Origin: CAMPJU01 sp036675265
GTDB lineage: Bacteria; Pseudomonadota; Gammaproteobacteria; Xanthomonadales; Xanthomonadaceae
Reading direction: 5' to 3'
Assembly: GCA_036675265.1 (NCBI GenBank)
Contig: JAKFFJ010000024.1
Coordinates: 1-64,000, forward strand
Length of the DNA: 64,000 nt
Each line of letters opens with the position of its first letter. Position 1 is the first letter of the stretch. A program made the position numbers and the translations under genes. Below the pieces are notes generated by a model. The model saw only the letters and a program-made list of their open reading frames with translations, made no database searches and was not told where the DNA came from. Positions 8,377 to 16,690 of this stretch are shown here, one piece after another.

Positions 8377-11300
8377 ATGATCCTCGAATTCTTCCGCTTC
8401 GAGCTGCGCGAGCAGCTCCGGTCCCCGCTGCTCTGGCTGCTCGCGGGCCTGTTCGCCTTGCTGGCCTTCGGCGCCGGCGCCAGCGACTCGGTCCAGATCG
8501 GCGGTGGCATCGGCAACGTGCACCGCAACGCGCCGGTGGTCATCGCCACCTTCATGACGGCGTTCACCCTGATCGGGATGCTGATCATCACGATCTTCAT
8601 CTCCGGCGCGCTGCTGCGCGACTTCGACCTGGGCACGTCCGAGCTGTTCTTCGCCAGCCCCATCCGCAAGCGCGACTACCTCGCGGGCCGGCTGGGCGCG
8701 GCGCTGGTGGCCAGCCTGGTGCTGTACGTGGTGATCGCGGCCGGTCTGTTCCTCGCGCAGTTCATGCCGTGGATCGACGAGGCAAGGCTGGGACCGGTCT
8801 CGCTGAAACCGTATCTGTGGGCATTCGCGGTCATCGTGGTGCCCAACGTGCTGTTCACCGGCGCGTTGCTGGCGCTGCTGGCGGTGACCACGCGCAACAT
8901 CCTGTGGGTCTACATCGGGATCATCGGCTTCCTGGTGCTGTACGGCATCAGCGGCACCCTGCTGCGCGACCTGGACAACGTGACCCTCGCCACGCTGCTC
9001 GACCCGCTGGGCATCCGCGCCATGTCCCGCACCGTGCGCTACTGGTCCGCGGCCGAGCGCAACGCGAACCTCCCCGAGGTCGCGACCTACCTGCTGGCCA
9101 ACCGCGCGCTGTGGGGCGCGATCGCGATCGCACTGTTCGCGGCCACGTTCACGCTGTTCCGGACCGAGCGCAGCGGGACCGGGCGGAAGTGGTGGCGGCG
9201 CGGCAGGAACGGGTCCACCACGCGGGCCTACGCAACGCCCGGGAGCCACCACGTCGTCGTGCCGCGGGTGGCGCCGGTCTTCGGCGGCGCCACCACCTGG
9301 CGCCAGTTCCTGCGCCAGCTGCGCTTCGACACGGTGGGCGTGTTCCGCAGCGTGCCGTTCCTGGTGCTGCTCGTGTTCGGCATGACCAACTTCATCCCGG
9401 TCGCGCTGGACATCTCCACCCTGTACGACACGCCGGTGTGGCCCATCACCTCGCAGATGCTGCAGGCGCTGCAGCAGAGCTACGGGTTCCTGCTGATCAT
9501 CATCGTGCTGTTCTACGCCGGCGAGCTGGTGTGGAAGGAGCGCACGGCGAAGATCGACGAGGTCACCGACGCCATGCCGGTGCCGGACTGGGTGCCGCTG
9601 CTGGCCAAGTTCTGCGCGCTGGTCGCGGTGGTCATCGGCTTCCAGCTGGCCGGCGCGCTGACCGCGATCGCCATCCAGCTCAGTGCCGGGTACACCCACC
9701 TCGAGCCGCTGGTGTACCTGAAGACCCTGGCGATGGACTCCGTCATCTACGTGCTGATGGGCGGGCTGGCGCTGGCGCTGCAGGTGCTGAGCAACAACAA
9801 GTTCCTCGGCTACGCGCTGCTGATCCTGGTGCTGGTGCTGCAGACCGCGCTCGGCCTGATGGACTTCACCCACAACCTCTACAACTTCGGCAGCTGGCCC
9901 AACGCGCCGTACTCCGACATGAACGGCTACGGCCACTTCCTGGCGGGGCAGCTGGCGTTCCAGGCGTACTGGGCGCTGTTCCTGCTGGCGTTGATGCTGC
10001 TGTGCACCGCGTTGTGGGTGCGTGGCGTCGGCGGCGGCCGCAAGCAGCGCGTCGCGCTGGCCAGGCAGCGGCTGCACGGCCGGCTCGGCATGGCGCTGGG
10101 CCTGGCGGCGGTCGCCTTCGTGGCCTGGGGCGGGTTCCTGTTCTGGAACACCAACGTCCGCAACGAGTTCCGCTCGCCGGACGAACAGCTGGACCTGGCC
10201 GCGCGCTACGAGCGCGAATACAAGCAGTACGAAGACCTGCCGCAGCCACGGATTCTGGCCAGCCACTCTGAGGTCGACCTCCGGCCGCACGCGCAGTCGA
10301 TGACCGCGACGGTCGCGTACACCGTGCACAACCCGCATGCGGCGGCGATCCGCGACGTGCACCTCGCGATGGCCGACGACAAGGCGCTCGTCTCGGTCGA
10401 CCTGGGCGGTGAAGCGGAACTGGTGCACCACGACGCGGACGTCGGTTACCGAATCTACCGCCTCGCCGAGCCGTTGCGGCCGGGAGAACGGCGCCAGTTC
10501 CGGTTCGCGGTCGACTACCACCCGACCGGCATCGAGAACGGCCAGGCGCAGACGCAGTTCGTCGACAACGGCAGCTTCTTCAACAACATCGCGTTCCCCG
10601 GGTTCGGCTACAACACGCAGGTCGAGATCTCGGACCGCAACGAGCGCCGCAAGCGCGACCTCGGCGAACCCCGACGGATGCCGCTGCTGGAGGACGAGGC
10701 CGCCCGCGCCAATACCTACCTGACCGACGACGCGGACTGGATCGACTTCAGCACGACGATCTGCACGTCGCCGGAGCAGGTGGCGCTGGCGCCGGGCAAG
10801 CTGCAGCGCGAGTACGCGCGCGCCGGGCGCCGCTGCTTCGACTACGCGCTGGCGCAGCCGATGCTCAACTTCCACGCGTTCCTGTCGGGCGAGTGGGAAG
10901 TGACCCGCGGCGCGTACAAGGCCGGCACCCCCGATGAAATCCCGATCGAGATCTACCACCACCCGGCGCACGACTGGAACGTCGCGCGCATGATCGAGTC
11001 GGTGCAGAAGTCGCTGGCGTACTTCGAGGCGAACTTCACGCCCTACCAGCACGACCAGGTGCGGATCGTGGAGTTCCCGCGCTACGCCGGGTTTGCGCAG
11101 AGCTTCGCGGGCACCATCCCGTACTCCGAATCGATCGGGTTCATCGCCGACCTGCGCGACCCGGCGGCCATCGACTACGTGTTCTACGTCACCGCGCACG
11201 AGATCGCGCACCAGTGGTGGGCGCACCAGGTCATCGGCGCCAACATGCAGGGCGCCACCATGTTGTCGGAGTCGCTGTCGCAGTACGCCGCGCTGATGGT

Positions 11301-11988
11301 GCTCGAGCAGGAATACGGGCGCGAGCACATGCGCAAGTTCCTCAAGTACGAGCTGGACCGCTACCTGTCCGGCCGTGGCGGCGAGGCGGTGGAGGAACTG
11401 CCGCTGGTCCGCGTGGAGGACCAGCAGTACATCCACTACCGCAAGGGTTCGCTGGTGTTCTACCGCCTGCGCGAGGAGATCGGCGAGGACACGCTGAACC
11501 GCGCGCTGAAGCGCTTCCTGCAGGACAAGGGTTACCAGCAGCCGCCGTACGCGACCTCGGCCGAGCTGGTGGCCTACATCCGCGAGGAGGCCGGCCCTGA
11601 GCACGACCAGCTGATCACCGACCTGTTCGAGAAGATCAGCTTCTTCGACAACCGGGTGGAGGCGGCGTCCGCCACGAAGCGGCCCGATGGCAAGTACGAG
11701 GTCACCCTGGACCTGCACGCCGCCAAGCTGTACACGGACGGGGAGGGCAACGAGACCCCCGCGGCCCTGGACGACTGGGTGGAGGTGGGCGTGTTCGCTG
11801 AATCGCCGACCGACGAGGAGGCCGACCAGCCGGTGTTGTACCTGGAACGGCACCACGTGACCGAGGAAGAGCCGACGATCACCGTGGTGGTGGATGCCGA
11901 GCCCTACGAGGCCGGGTTCGATCCGTACAACAAGCTGATCGACCGGGTGTCGGCGGACAACCGGAAGCGGGTGGACGTGGAAGGCTAG
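8377..11988 (+). CDS. ABC-2 permease fused to M1 family aminopeptidase
   Basis: This 1203-residue inner-membrane protein has two blocks of about six hydrophobic helices each (roughly 15-250 and 320-590), as in ABC-2 permeases. The C-terminal half (about 600-1203) is an M1 gluzincin. The zinc site is visible: H941-E-I-A-H945, with the third ligand Glu965 in MLSESLSQY; the spacing is HEXXH-X19-E, one residue longer than in PepN or LTA4 hydrolase. The fusion is a known architecture in Xanthomonadaceae and Bacteroidetes, so it is not an assembly artefact. The peptidase presumably faces the periplasm, coupling peptide cleavage to transport. The ATPase gene lies 11 bases upstream. The stop abuts the convergent XRE gene. 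Confidence 0.93.
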   Translation: MILEFFRFELREQLRSPLLWLLAGLFALLAFGAGASDSVQIGGGIGNVHRNAPVVIATFMTAFTLIGMLIITIFISGALLRDFDLGTSELFFASPIRKRDYLAGRLGAALVASLVLYVVIAAGLFLAQFMPWIDEARLGPVSLKPYLWAFAVIVVPNVLFTGALLALLAVTTRNILWVYIGIIGFLVLYGISGTLLRDLDNVTLATLLDPLGIRAMSRTVRYWSAAERNANLPEVATYLLANRALWGAIAIALFAATFTLFRTERSGTGRKWWRRGRNGSTTRAYATPGSHHVVVPRVAPVFGGATTWRQFLRQLRFDTVGVFRSVPFLVLLVFGMTNFIPVALDISTLYDTPVWPITSQMLQALQQSYGFLLIIIVLFYAGELVWKERTAKIDEVTDAMPVPDWVPLLAKFCALVAVVIGFQLAGALTAIAIQLSAGYTHLEPLVYLKTLAMDSVIYVLMGGLALALQVLSNNKFLGYALLILVLVLQTALGLMDFTHNLYNFGSWPNAPYSDMNGYGHFLAGQLAFQAYWALFLLALMLLCTALWVRGVGGGRKQRVALARQRLHGRLGMALGLAAVAFVAWGGFLFWNTNVRNEFRSPDEQLDLAARYEREYKQYEDLPQPRILASHSEVDLRPHAQSMTATVAYTVHNPHAAAIRDVHLAMADDKALVSVDLGGEAELVHHDADVGYRIYRLAEPLRPGERRQFRFAVDYHPTGIENGQAQTQFVDNGSFFNNIAFPGFGYNTQVEISDRNERRKRDLGEPRRMPLLEDEAARANTYLTDDADWIDFSTTICTSPEQVALAPGKLQREYARAGRRCFDYALAQPMLNFHAFLSGEWEVTRGAYKAGTPDEIPIEIYHHPAHDWNVARMIESVQKSLAYFEANFTPYQHDQVRIVEFPRYAGFAQSFAGTIPYSESIGFIADLRDPAAIDYVFYVTAHEIAHQWWAHQVIGANMQGATMLSESLSQYAALMVLEQEYGREHMRKFLKYELDRYLSGRGGEAVEELPLVRVEDQQYIHYRKGSLVFYRLREEIGEDTLNRALKRFLQDKGYQQPPYATSAELVAYIREEAGPEHDQLITDLFEKISFFDNRVEAASATKRPDGKYEVTLDLHAAKLYTDGEGNETPAALDDWVEVGVFAESPTDEEADQPVLYLERHHVTEEEPTITVVVDAEPYEAGFDPYNKLIDRVSADNRKRVDVEG

Positions 11989-12345
11989 CTAGCGCACGAC
12001 CTGCACCCGCCGCATCCAGTCCTGTCGCAACGTCGGCGGGAGTCGCCGGAAGGCTTCGAGCCAGCGCTCCTCGTCGAGCGAGCGCGCGAAGCATTCCAGG
12101 CGCACCGCCGAGACCGCGATGGGCTCCGGCTCCATCGAGCCGCGACCCGTCATCAACCAGTCGTGGCTGACGTCCAGGATTTTCGCAAGCTGGATCACGT
12201 TCCTGGCATTGGGCAGGTGCCCGCCGCCGCGCTCCCAGTGCGCGAACGTGCCCCGATGGACGCCAATGGCAGTTGCTGCCTGCGTCTGTGAAAGGCGGGC
12301 ACGACGCCGCGCCACGCGGATCCGATCCGCGACCGTCAATTCCAT
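11989..12345 (-). CDS. XRE family helix-turn-helix transcriptional regulator
   Basis: The 118-residue protein has an N-terminal Cro/CI-type HTH: VADRIRVARRRARLSQTQAA, then IGVHRGTFAHWERGGGHLP, then ARNVIQLAKILDVSHDWLMTG, which are the five helices of this fold. The C-terminal 45 residues are basic and unassigned. An upstream ATG at 12396 would add 17 residues (MAKYPSAWGS...); neither start has a good ribosome binding site, and the shorter one fits the family better. It is divergent from the phospholipase A2-like gene, and an imperfect inverted repeat lies between them, so it could regulate that operon and itself. The gene marks the left edge of a lower-GC patch. Confidence 0.87.
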   Translation of the reverse strand: MELTVADRIRVARRRARLSQTQAATAIGVHRGTFAHWERGGGHLPNARNVIQLAKILDVSHDWLMTGRGSMEPEPIAVSAVRLECFARSLDEERWLEAFRRLPPTLRQDWMRRVQVVR

Positions 12346-12429
12346 TTGTCGATCAATCCCTTTGCGGCTTCCCCAAGCCGATGGATATTTTGCCATAGAT
12401 CCGGCGCAATCCTCAGTTGCAGCGATTTA

Positions 12430-12466
12430 TTGCTGGAATGCCGCGCGAGGCACGGCAATCCAGCAA
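12430..12466. promoter_or_regulatory. Imperfect inverted repeat in the XRE/PLA2 divergent region
   Basis: The arms TTGCTGGAATGCCG (12430-12443) and CGGCAATCCAGCAA (12453-12466) are complementary in 13 of 14 positions and separated by nine bases. They lie between the start of the XRE regulator (minus) and the PLA2-like gene (plus), about 95 bases before the latter. There is no T run, so it is not a terminator. An operator for the XRE protein or an RNA hairpin in the PLA2 leader are both possible; this is inference from position. The remaining 215 bases between the two starts show no other clear signal except the PLA2 ribosome binding site. Confidence 0.45.
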
Positions 12467-12560
12467 GTTAGGAATAGACCTACGTCGCTCCTATTGAAAC
12501 CCAGCTAGCTTCAACGGACACGAACCTGAATTCATCGCCAATCGCACATGGAGGTGCGTT

Positions 12561-13274
12561 ATGGGCTACTGCGCCCGGAAGATAATCGCGATCGCGACTG
12601 CCGTCATTCTTGCTTCTCCAGTCTCTGCACAGGATGTTACAGATCTACCGCGAGTCGTCGCCACCGCGCAGACGATCACGGGCAGCAACGTGATCTGCCG
12701 CGGAATGGATTGCGCGGTCGTTCTGGAATCCCTTAAAGATCCGGTGTTCTTCCAAAGCGAACTGCTGCTCGCCCCGACGGAGCCAGGGGGAATCGACGAA
12801 GAACTGTTCTGCAAGGCGATGAAAGCAATCCAACCCGAGGGTTGCGACGCCGCGAGCCCACCTTCGACGCCCGGGTTGGATCCGGGGTGGCAGCCAAATG
12901 GATGCGGTACTGGGGGCGCAAGCAATCTCTTCCTGAATTCTGCCCTCGGCCTGATATATGCCGAAAACTACTCGGGTGATTTCAACGCTCCTTTTGCCGG
13001 CACTAGTTTCAAGTCTGCTTGCGATGCCCATGATGGGTGCTGGGGAAGCGCAGGAAATCGGGCAACGTGTGATAGCGATTTCCACAATGCAATGAGAACT
13101 GCCTGCACGTCGTGGGGAGAGCCGTCGCGAACAACATGCGATGGATTTGCAGCCGCATACTTCTCAGCCGTTGCCACGACGGACACCGGCAACGACAACT
13201 ATCGTAACGCTGTCGCTCAGCGTCGTTGCGCGCTCTGGGCTCACGACATGAAGACGAATGGATGTGAGGAATGA
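12561..13274 (+). CDS. Secreted phospholipase A2-like protein
   Basis: This 237-residue protein has a Sec signal peptide (MGYCARKIIAIATAVILASP..., cleavage near VSA-QDVT). The C-terminal half carries the secreted PLA2 signature: NGCG (113-116), then SACDAHDGCWG with the His157-Asp158 pair flanked by Cys154 and Cys160, then ATCDSDFHNAM (Cys170, Asp171) and further cysteines suitable for disulfides. PLA2 enzymes hydrolyse the sn-2 ester of phospholipids. The N-terminal 100 residues are unrecognised. The ATG follows a strong GGAGGT. G+C is clearly lower than in flanking genes. The last four bases overlap the lipoprotein start (ATGA), so the two are translationally coupled. Fold assignment is by motif only. 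Confidence 0.75.
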   Translation: MGYCARKIIAIATAVILASPVSAQDVTDLPRVVATAQTITGSNVICRGMDCAVVLESLKDPVFFQSELLLAPTEPGGIDEELFCKAMKAIQPEGCDAASPPSTPGLDPGWQPNGCGTGGASNLFLNSALGLIYAENYSGDFNAPFAGTSFKSACDAHDGCWGSAGNRATCDSDFHNAMRTACTSWGEPSRTTCDGFAAAYFSAVATTDTGNDNYRNAVAQRRCALWAHDMKTNGCEE

Positions 13275-14038
13275 ACAGGAAGGTGTCGGCAGTAATTTTC
13301 GGCGTAGTCATCACGTTGTTGGCTTCGGCCTGTAGCGTGACAGACGATCAAGTCGATTCAGGCGAGGCAGAGCGTTCAATCCTTCCGGAAGCCACCAGGA
13401 TGGCGCCGCCGGCGCTCGCGCGTGCAACCACTACTATTCCTGGTCGTGTGCTCGGCGGAGACAAGTCTTGGGAAGAGTTTCTTGCCCGGCAGGCAGGTCA
13501 CGAACGAGAGTACCTGGCGAAACTTGATCGGCGCTATTTCGGGGCGCTCTCTTATGCTACGGAAGAAGAGCGCGACTACATGATCGATGCAGGCTTTCCG
13601 ACTCCCGAAGAGTGGATGGCAGCAGATTCGCTGACTGATGCACAGCTAAGGAAAATGGCTGATGCCGGCGACGCCAAGTCAGCCGGCATATTTGCTGATC
13701 GCATGTCGGAACGATTCCGATCAATCCGCGAGTTGCCGCGCAACAACAGCACGGATACAGCAAACACTGATGGTGCGGTGCTGGCGACTCTCGCGGTTTC
13801 TTACGCCACGCAAGCCATGAAAGGAAACCAAGGCCCTTTTGGCGTTTACGTCGAAGGAATGGTGAAGTCATCCATCCAGGGGACGTGGGAGCCAATGACT
13901 GCTGCTATGTTCGAGGCCGACCGGTTGGGTGATCCGAGGGTTCGGAAGCTGATCAGGGAAATGTCAATGCGATACCCGAAGCAAGACATAGGTACGGTCT
14001 TCTCTTCATTGGAGGGAATGCAATCGGGGCGACGCTGA
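13271..14038 (+). CDS. Lipoprotein of unknown function coupled to the PLA2-like gene
   Basis: I do not recognise this 255-residue protein. It begins with a lipoprotein signal ending in the lipobox LASAC (Cys21), followed by a disordered stretch to about residue 60 and then a mostly helical, charged body (for example KSWEEFLARQAGHEREYLAKL and LRKMADAGDAKSAGIFADRM, reminiscent of a Sel1-type helix pair but not convincingly so). Its start codon overlaps the PLA2-like stop (ATGA), so the two are made together. A membrane-anchored partner, chaperone or self-protection protein for the lipase is possible but unproven. G+C counted on one line (13501-13560) is 55 %, against about 70 % for the window. 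Confidence 0.8.
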   Translation: MNRKVSAVIFGVVITLLASACSVTDDQVDSGEAERSILPEATRMAPPALARATTTIPGRVLGGDKSWEEFLARQAGHEREYLAKLDRRYFGALSYATEEERDYMIDAGFPTPEEWMAADSLTDAQLRKMADAGDAKSAGIFADRMSERFRSIRELPRNNSTDTANTDGAVLATLAVSYATQAMKGNQGPFGVYVEGMVKSSIQGTWEPMTAAMFEADRLGDPRVRKLIREMSMRYPKQDIGTVFSSLEGMQSGRR

Positions 14039-14341
14039 TGACTTGCGGGCCGCTCTTAGCCTGGTCAAGGCAAAGGCCACTAGTCCCATCGCGCCTACGA
14101 TTGTTATCGACGAGATCGCAAACAGCACTCCTGGTATCGACCAGAAGTCGGTGAAGAAAAGTTGCAGGGCAAGTCCAATCAGCCCCAGGAACCAGATAGG
14201 CAGTGCGATCAACCCGGCCAAGCCAGCACTGAAAGCCATGCGATGAGGCTTGGTGGTGCCTGATCGCCCGGCCCGTACGGCCATGGCGAAGAACAGATTC
14301 GTCAGCAGCACCGCGACGGCAGCGGCGAATGTCACATCCAT
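14006..14341 (-). CDS. Small membrane protein, unknown function
   Basis: The 111-residue protein has three predicted membrane helices: residues 3-22 (VTFAAAVAVLLTNLFFAMAV), about 39-62 and about 70-98, with a basic C-terminus (RLRAARKSS). No family was recognised. The ATG at 14341 is chosen over one at 14362 because a textbook AGGAGGT lies five bases before it. The 3' end runs 33 bases into the end of the convergent lipoprotein gene. It shares the lower G+C of the patch and probably marks its right edge. Confidence 0.65.
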   Translation of the reverse strand: MDVTFAAAVAVLLTNLFFAMAVRAGRSGTTKPHRMAFSAGLAGLIALPIWFLGLIGLALQLFFTDFWSIPGVLFAISSITIVGAMGLVAFALTRLRAARKSSASPRLHSLQ

Positions 14342-14383
14342 GTGCACCTCCTGTAGACCCATACTATTCCCGGGACAGCGAAT

Positions 14384-15076
14384 TCAAAGCCCCCGCTGCT
14401 TCCTCAACCGCCGTGCAATCCCCGCCTTCGCCAACAGTGCGAAGACGACCCCGAACAGGAACCCCATCAGGTGCGCCACCCAGGCCACCGCGCCGAACGC
14501 GGGGCCGATGAAGGTGAAGAGCACCTGCAGCACCGCCCAGATCCCGATCAGCAGCGGGGCGGGGGCGCGCACGAACTGCAGGAACAGCCCCAGCGGCAGC
14601 ACCACGCCCAGCTTCGCGTTGGGGAACAGGGCCAGGTAGGCGCCGATCACCGCGGACACCGCGCCGCTGGCACCGATGATGATGCGGTCGGGCGTGTCGA
14701 TGCTGGCCACCGCCGCCAGGTTGGCCGCCGCGCCGCCGAGCAGGAACAGCGCCAGGAAGCGCAGCGGGCCCATCGCCCGCTCGGCAGGCAGACCGAAGAT
14801 CAGCAGGAAGACCAGGTTGCCCACCAGATGCGACCAGTCGGCGTGCAGCAGCAACGCGGTGACCAGCCGCAGGGCCGCGCCCTCGCTCCAGGCGGCGCGC
14901 CAGGCGTGCACGTCGACCAGCGCGCCCGAGAGCGCCCCCCATTCATTCAACAGCGTCCGGTGCGCGTCCGCGCCCACCAGCGCCAGGGCCACGAACGCCG
15001 CCAGCAACACGGTGAACACCGTGGGCGTGGCCCAGCGCCAACCCGGCCGGCTTCGCGAAGGAATGGCGACGAACAT
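14384..15076 (-). CDS. Rhomboid family intramembrane serine protease
   Basis: The 230-residue protein has six predicted helices. The catalytic Ser138 lies in GASGAVS and the His202 partner in AHLMGF; the L1-side motif HLVGN (83-87) supplies the oxyanion-stabilising residues. Rhomboids cut membrane-spanning proteins within the bilayer. The start is the first ATG, preceded by GGAGGGGA on the minus strand. It is divergent from the FadL gene. The physiological substrate cannot be inferred from this context. Confidence 0.94.
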   Translation of the reverse strand: MFVAIPSRSRPGWRWATPTVFTVLLAAFVALALVGADAHRTLLNEWGALSGALVDVHAWRAAWSEGAALRLVTALLLHADWSHLVGNLVFLLIFGLPAERAMGPLRFLALFLLGGAAANLAAVASIDTPDRIIIGASGAVSAVIGAYLALFPNAKLGVVLPLGLFLQFVRAPAPLLIGIWAVLQVLFTFIGPAFGAVAWVAHLMGFLFGVVFALLAKAGIARRLRKQRGL

Positions 15077-15192
15077 GGCGGCTTTCCCCTCCGCTAAACT
15101 ACATACGCCATCGTACAGTCGCGTCCCGCGTTGCGATGCACCAATGGACCCCGGCCTTGCCCCCGGCAGTGCCTCTCTGGAGATCGTCCCAC

Positions 15193-16566
15193 ATGCAGCA
15201 GTCTCGTTTCGTGACCCTTTCCGCGCTCGCGCTCGGCGTTGCCGGCGTCCTGGCGCTCGGCGACGTGCAGGCCTCGGGCTTCCAGCTCAAGGAAAACAGC
15301 GTCAAGGCGACCGGCCGCGCCGATGCCGGTTCCGCCGCCGCGGCAGGCGACACCTCGGTGGTCGTCAACAACCCGGCCGCGATGACCACGTTCGAGGAGA
15401 ACGCGGTGCAGGTGGACCTGCACGCGATCGACCTGAGCTTCAGCTTCGATGGCGGCGGCACCGACGCGTTTGGCCGTCCGCTGCAGGGCGGCGATGGCGG
15501 CGACCCCGGCGACATCGCCGCGGTGCCCGCGATGTCCGCGGTGTTCCCGATCGCCGACACCGGCGTGACCGTCGGCGCGATGGTCAGCGCACCGTTCGGC
15601 CTGGCCACCGATTACGAGGCCGGTTGGGTCGGCCGCTACCACGCGCTCGAGTCCGACGTGCGCATCATCGACCTCACGCTGTCGGCGGCGCTCGACATCA
15701 ACGAGCACGTGTCCGTCGGCGGCGGCGTGATCTTCGAGCGCGCCGAAGTCACGCTGTCCAACGCGATCGACTTCGGTTCCTCCGTGTGCCGCCCGAGCGC
15801 GGCCACCGGGGGCCTGCCGCCGCCGTTCTGCCTGCCGCTGGGCGGCAACGTGTACGGCCCGCAGCAGAACGACGGCGCGGTGGAAGTGACCGGCGACGAC
15901 ACCGGCATCGGCTTCATCGCCGGCCTGTACCTCAAGCCGACCGAGCGCCTGTCGCTCGGCCTGTCGCACCGCACCGAGGTCGACCACGCGCTGGAAGGCG
16001 AGGCCGACTTCACCGTGCCGTCCAACGTCGCGCCGATCCTCGCCGTCGGCGCGCCGGGCCAGTTCGTCGACACCGGTGTCACCGCCGACCTCACCACGCC
16101 GGGCATCACCACGCTCAGCGCGGTGTACCAGGCCACCGATCGCCTGGCGCTGATGGCCGATGCCTCGCGCACCGGCTGGGACTCGCTGCGCACGATCGAC
16201 ATCGACTTCGACAACACCCAGCCGACTTCGTCCGAGGAATACGCCTGGCGCGACTCGATGTTCTATTCGATCGGCGGCGAGTTCGCCGTCAGCGATCGCC
16301 TGACCCTGCGCGCCGGCTTCGCCTACGACGAGACCCCGGTCCCCGACGCGCGCCGCACGCCGCGCCTGCCCGACGACGACCGCAAGTGGTTCTCCGTCGG
16401 CGCCACCTGGGCGATGAACGACGCGCTGGAGTTCAGCGCCGCGTACACCCGCATCGAGGTGGGCGAGCCCGAGGTCGACACCGTGTCGTCCAGCGGCTCG
16501 CGCCTGGTGGGTACCTTCGAAGGCAACGCCAACATCTTCGGCGTGGCGGCGCAGTACACCTTCTGA
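15193..16566 (+). CDS. FadL/TodX family outer-membrane porin
   Basis: The 457-residue protein has a signal peptide (MQQSRFVTLSALALGVAGVL..., cleavage near VQA-SGFQ). The mature N-terminus SGFQLKENSVKATGRADAGSA is the FadL hatch motif, followed by VVNNPAAMT, and the rest is beta-barrel, ending in aromatic QYTF. FadL proteins carry long-chain fatty acids and other hydrophobic compounds across the outer membrane. An upstream in-frame ATG at 15136 would add 19 residues that spoil the signal peptide, so 15193 is preferred, with GGAGA about ten bases before it. A REP element and an intrinsic terminator follow the stop. No fatty-acid degradation genes are adjacent. Confidence 0.93.
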   Translation: MQQSRFVTLSALALGVAGVLALGDVQASGFQLKENSVKATGRADAGSAAAAGDTSVVVNNPAAMTTFEENAVQVDLHAIDLSFSFDGGGTDAFGRPLQGGDGGDPGDIAAVPAMSAVFPIADTGVTVGAMVSAPFGLATDYEAGWVGRYHALESDVRIIDLTLSAALDINEHVSVGGGVIFERAEVTLSNAIDFGSSVCRPSAATGGLPPPFCLPLGGNVYGPQQNDGAVEVTGDDTGIGFIAGLYLKPTERLSLGLSHRTEVDHALEGEADFTVPSNVAPILAVGAPGQFVDTGVTADLTTPGITTLSAVYQATDRLALMADASRTGWDSLRTIDIDFDNTQPTSSEEYAWRDSMFYSIGGEFAVSDRLTLRAGFAYDETPVPDARRTPRLPDDDRKWFSVGATWAMNDALEFSAAYTRIEVGEPEVDTVSSSGSRLVGTFEGNANIFGVAAQYTF

Positions 16567-16586
16567 CCTGCTGATCCGGTCCCCTT

Positions 16587-16610
16587 GCGGGAGCCGCCAT
16601 GGCGGCGAAG
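16587..16610. repeat. REP-like palindrome (GTGGGAGC class)
   Basis: The sequence GCGGGAGCCGCCATGGC and its continuation matches the other GTGGGAGC-class copies of the window, with a perfect GCCGCCATGGCGGC palindrome at 16593-16606. It lies between the FadL stop and the FadL terminator, in line with the preference of REP elements for 3' untranslated regions. Confidence 0.8.
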
Positions 16611-16640
16611 AAAAAGCCCCGCTCCGGCGGGGCTTTTTTT
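16611..16640 (+). terminator. Rho-independent terminator of the FadL gene
   Basis: Stem AGCCCCGC (16615-16622) / GCGGGGCT (16627-16634) with a four-base loop, five A before and seven T at its 3' side. It lies 45 bases after the FadL stop codon. Confidence 0.92.
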
Positions 16641-16690
16641 GTCTCCCCTCGCGTTGACGACGCCCGGCATCGGGCGTAGAAGTCCGTGCC

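Noticed and set aside
8377..11988. Permease-aminopeptidase fusion as misassembly
   Set aside because: The same architecture is known in related bacteria.
12561..14038. Type VI or type IV secretion effector with immunity lipoprotein
   Set aside because: The PLA2-like protein has its own Sec signal peptide and no PAAR, VgrG, MIX or XVIPCD-type domain is visible nearby; a self-protection role remains only a hypothesis.
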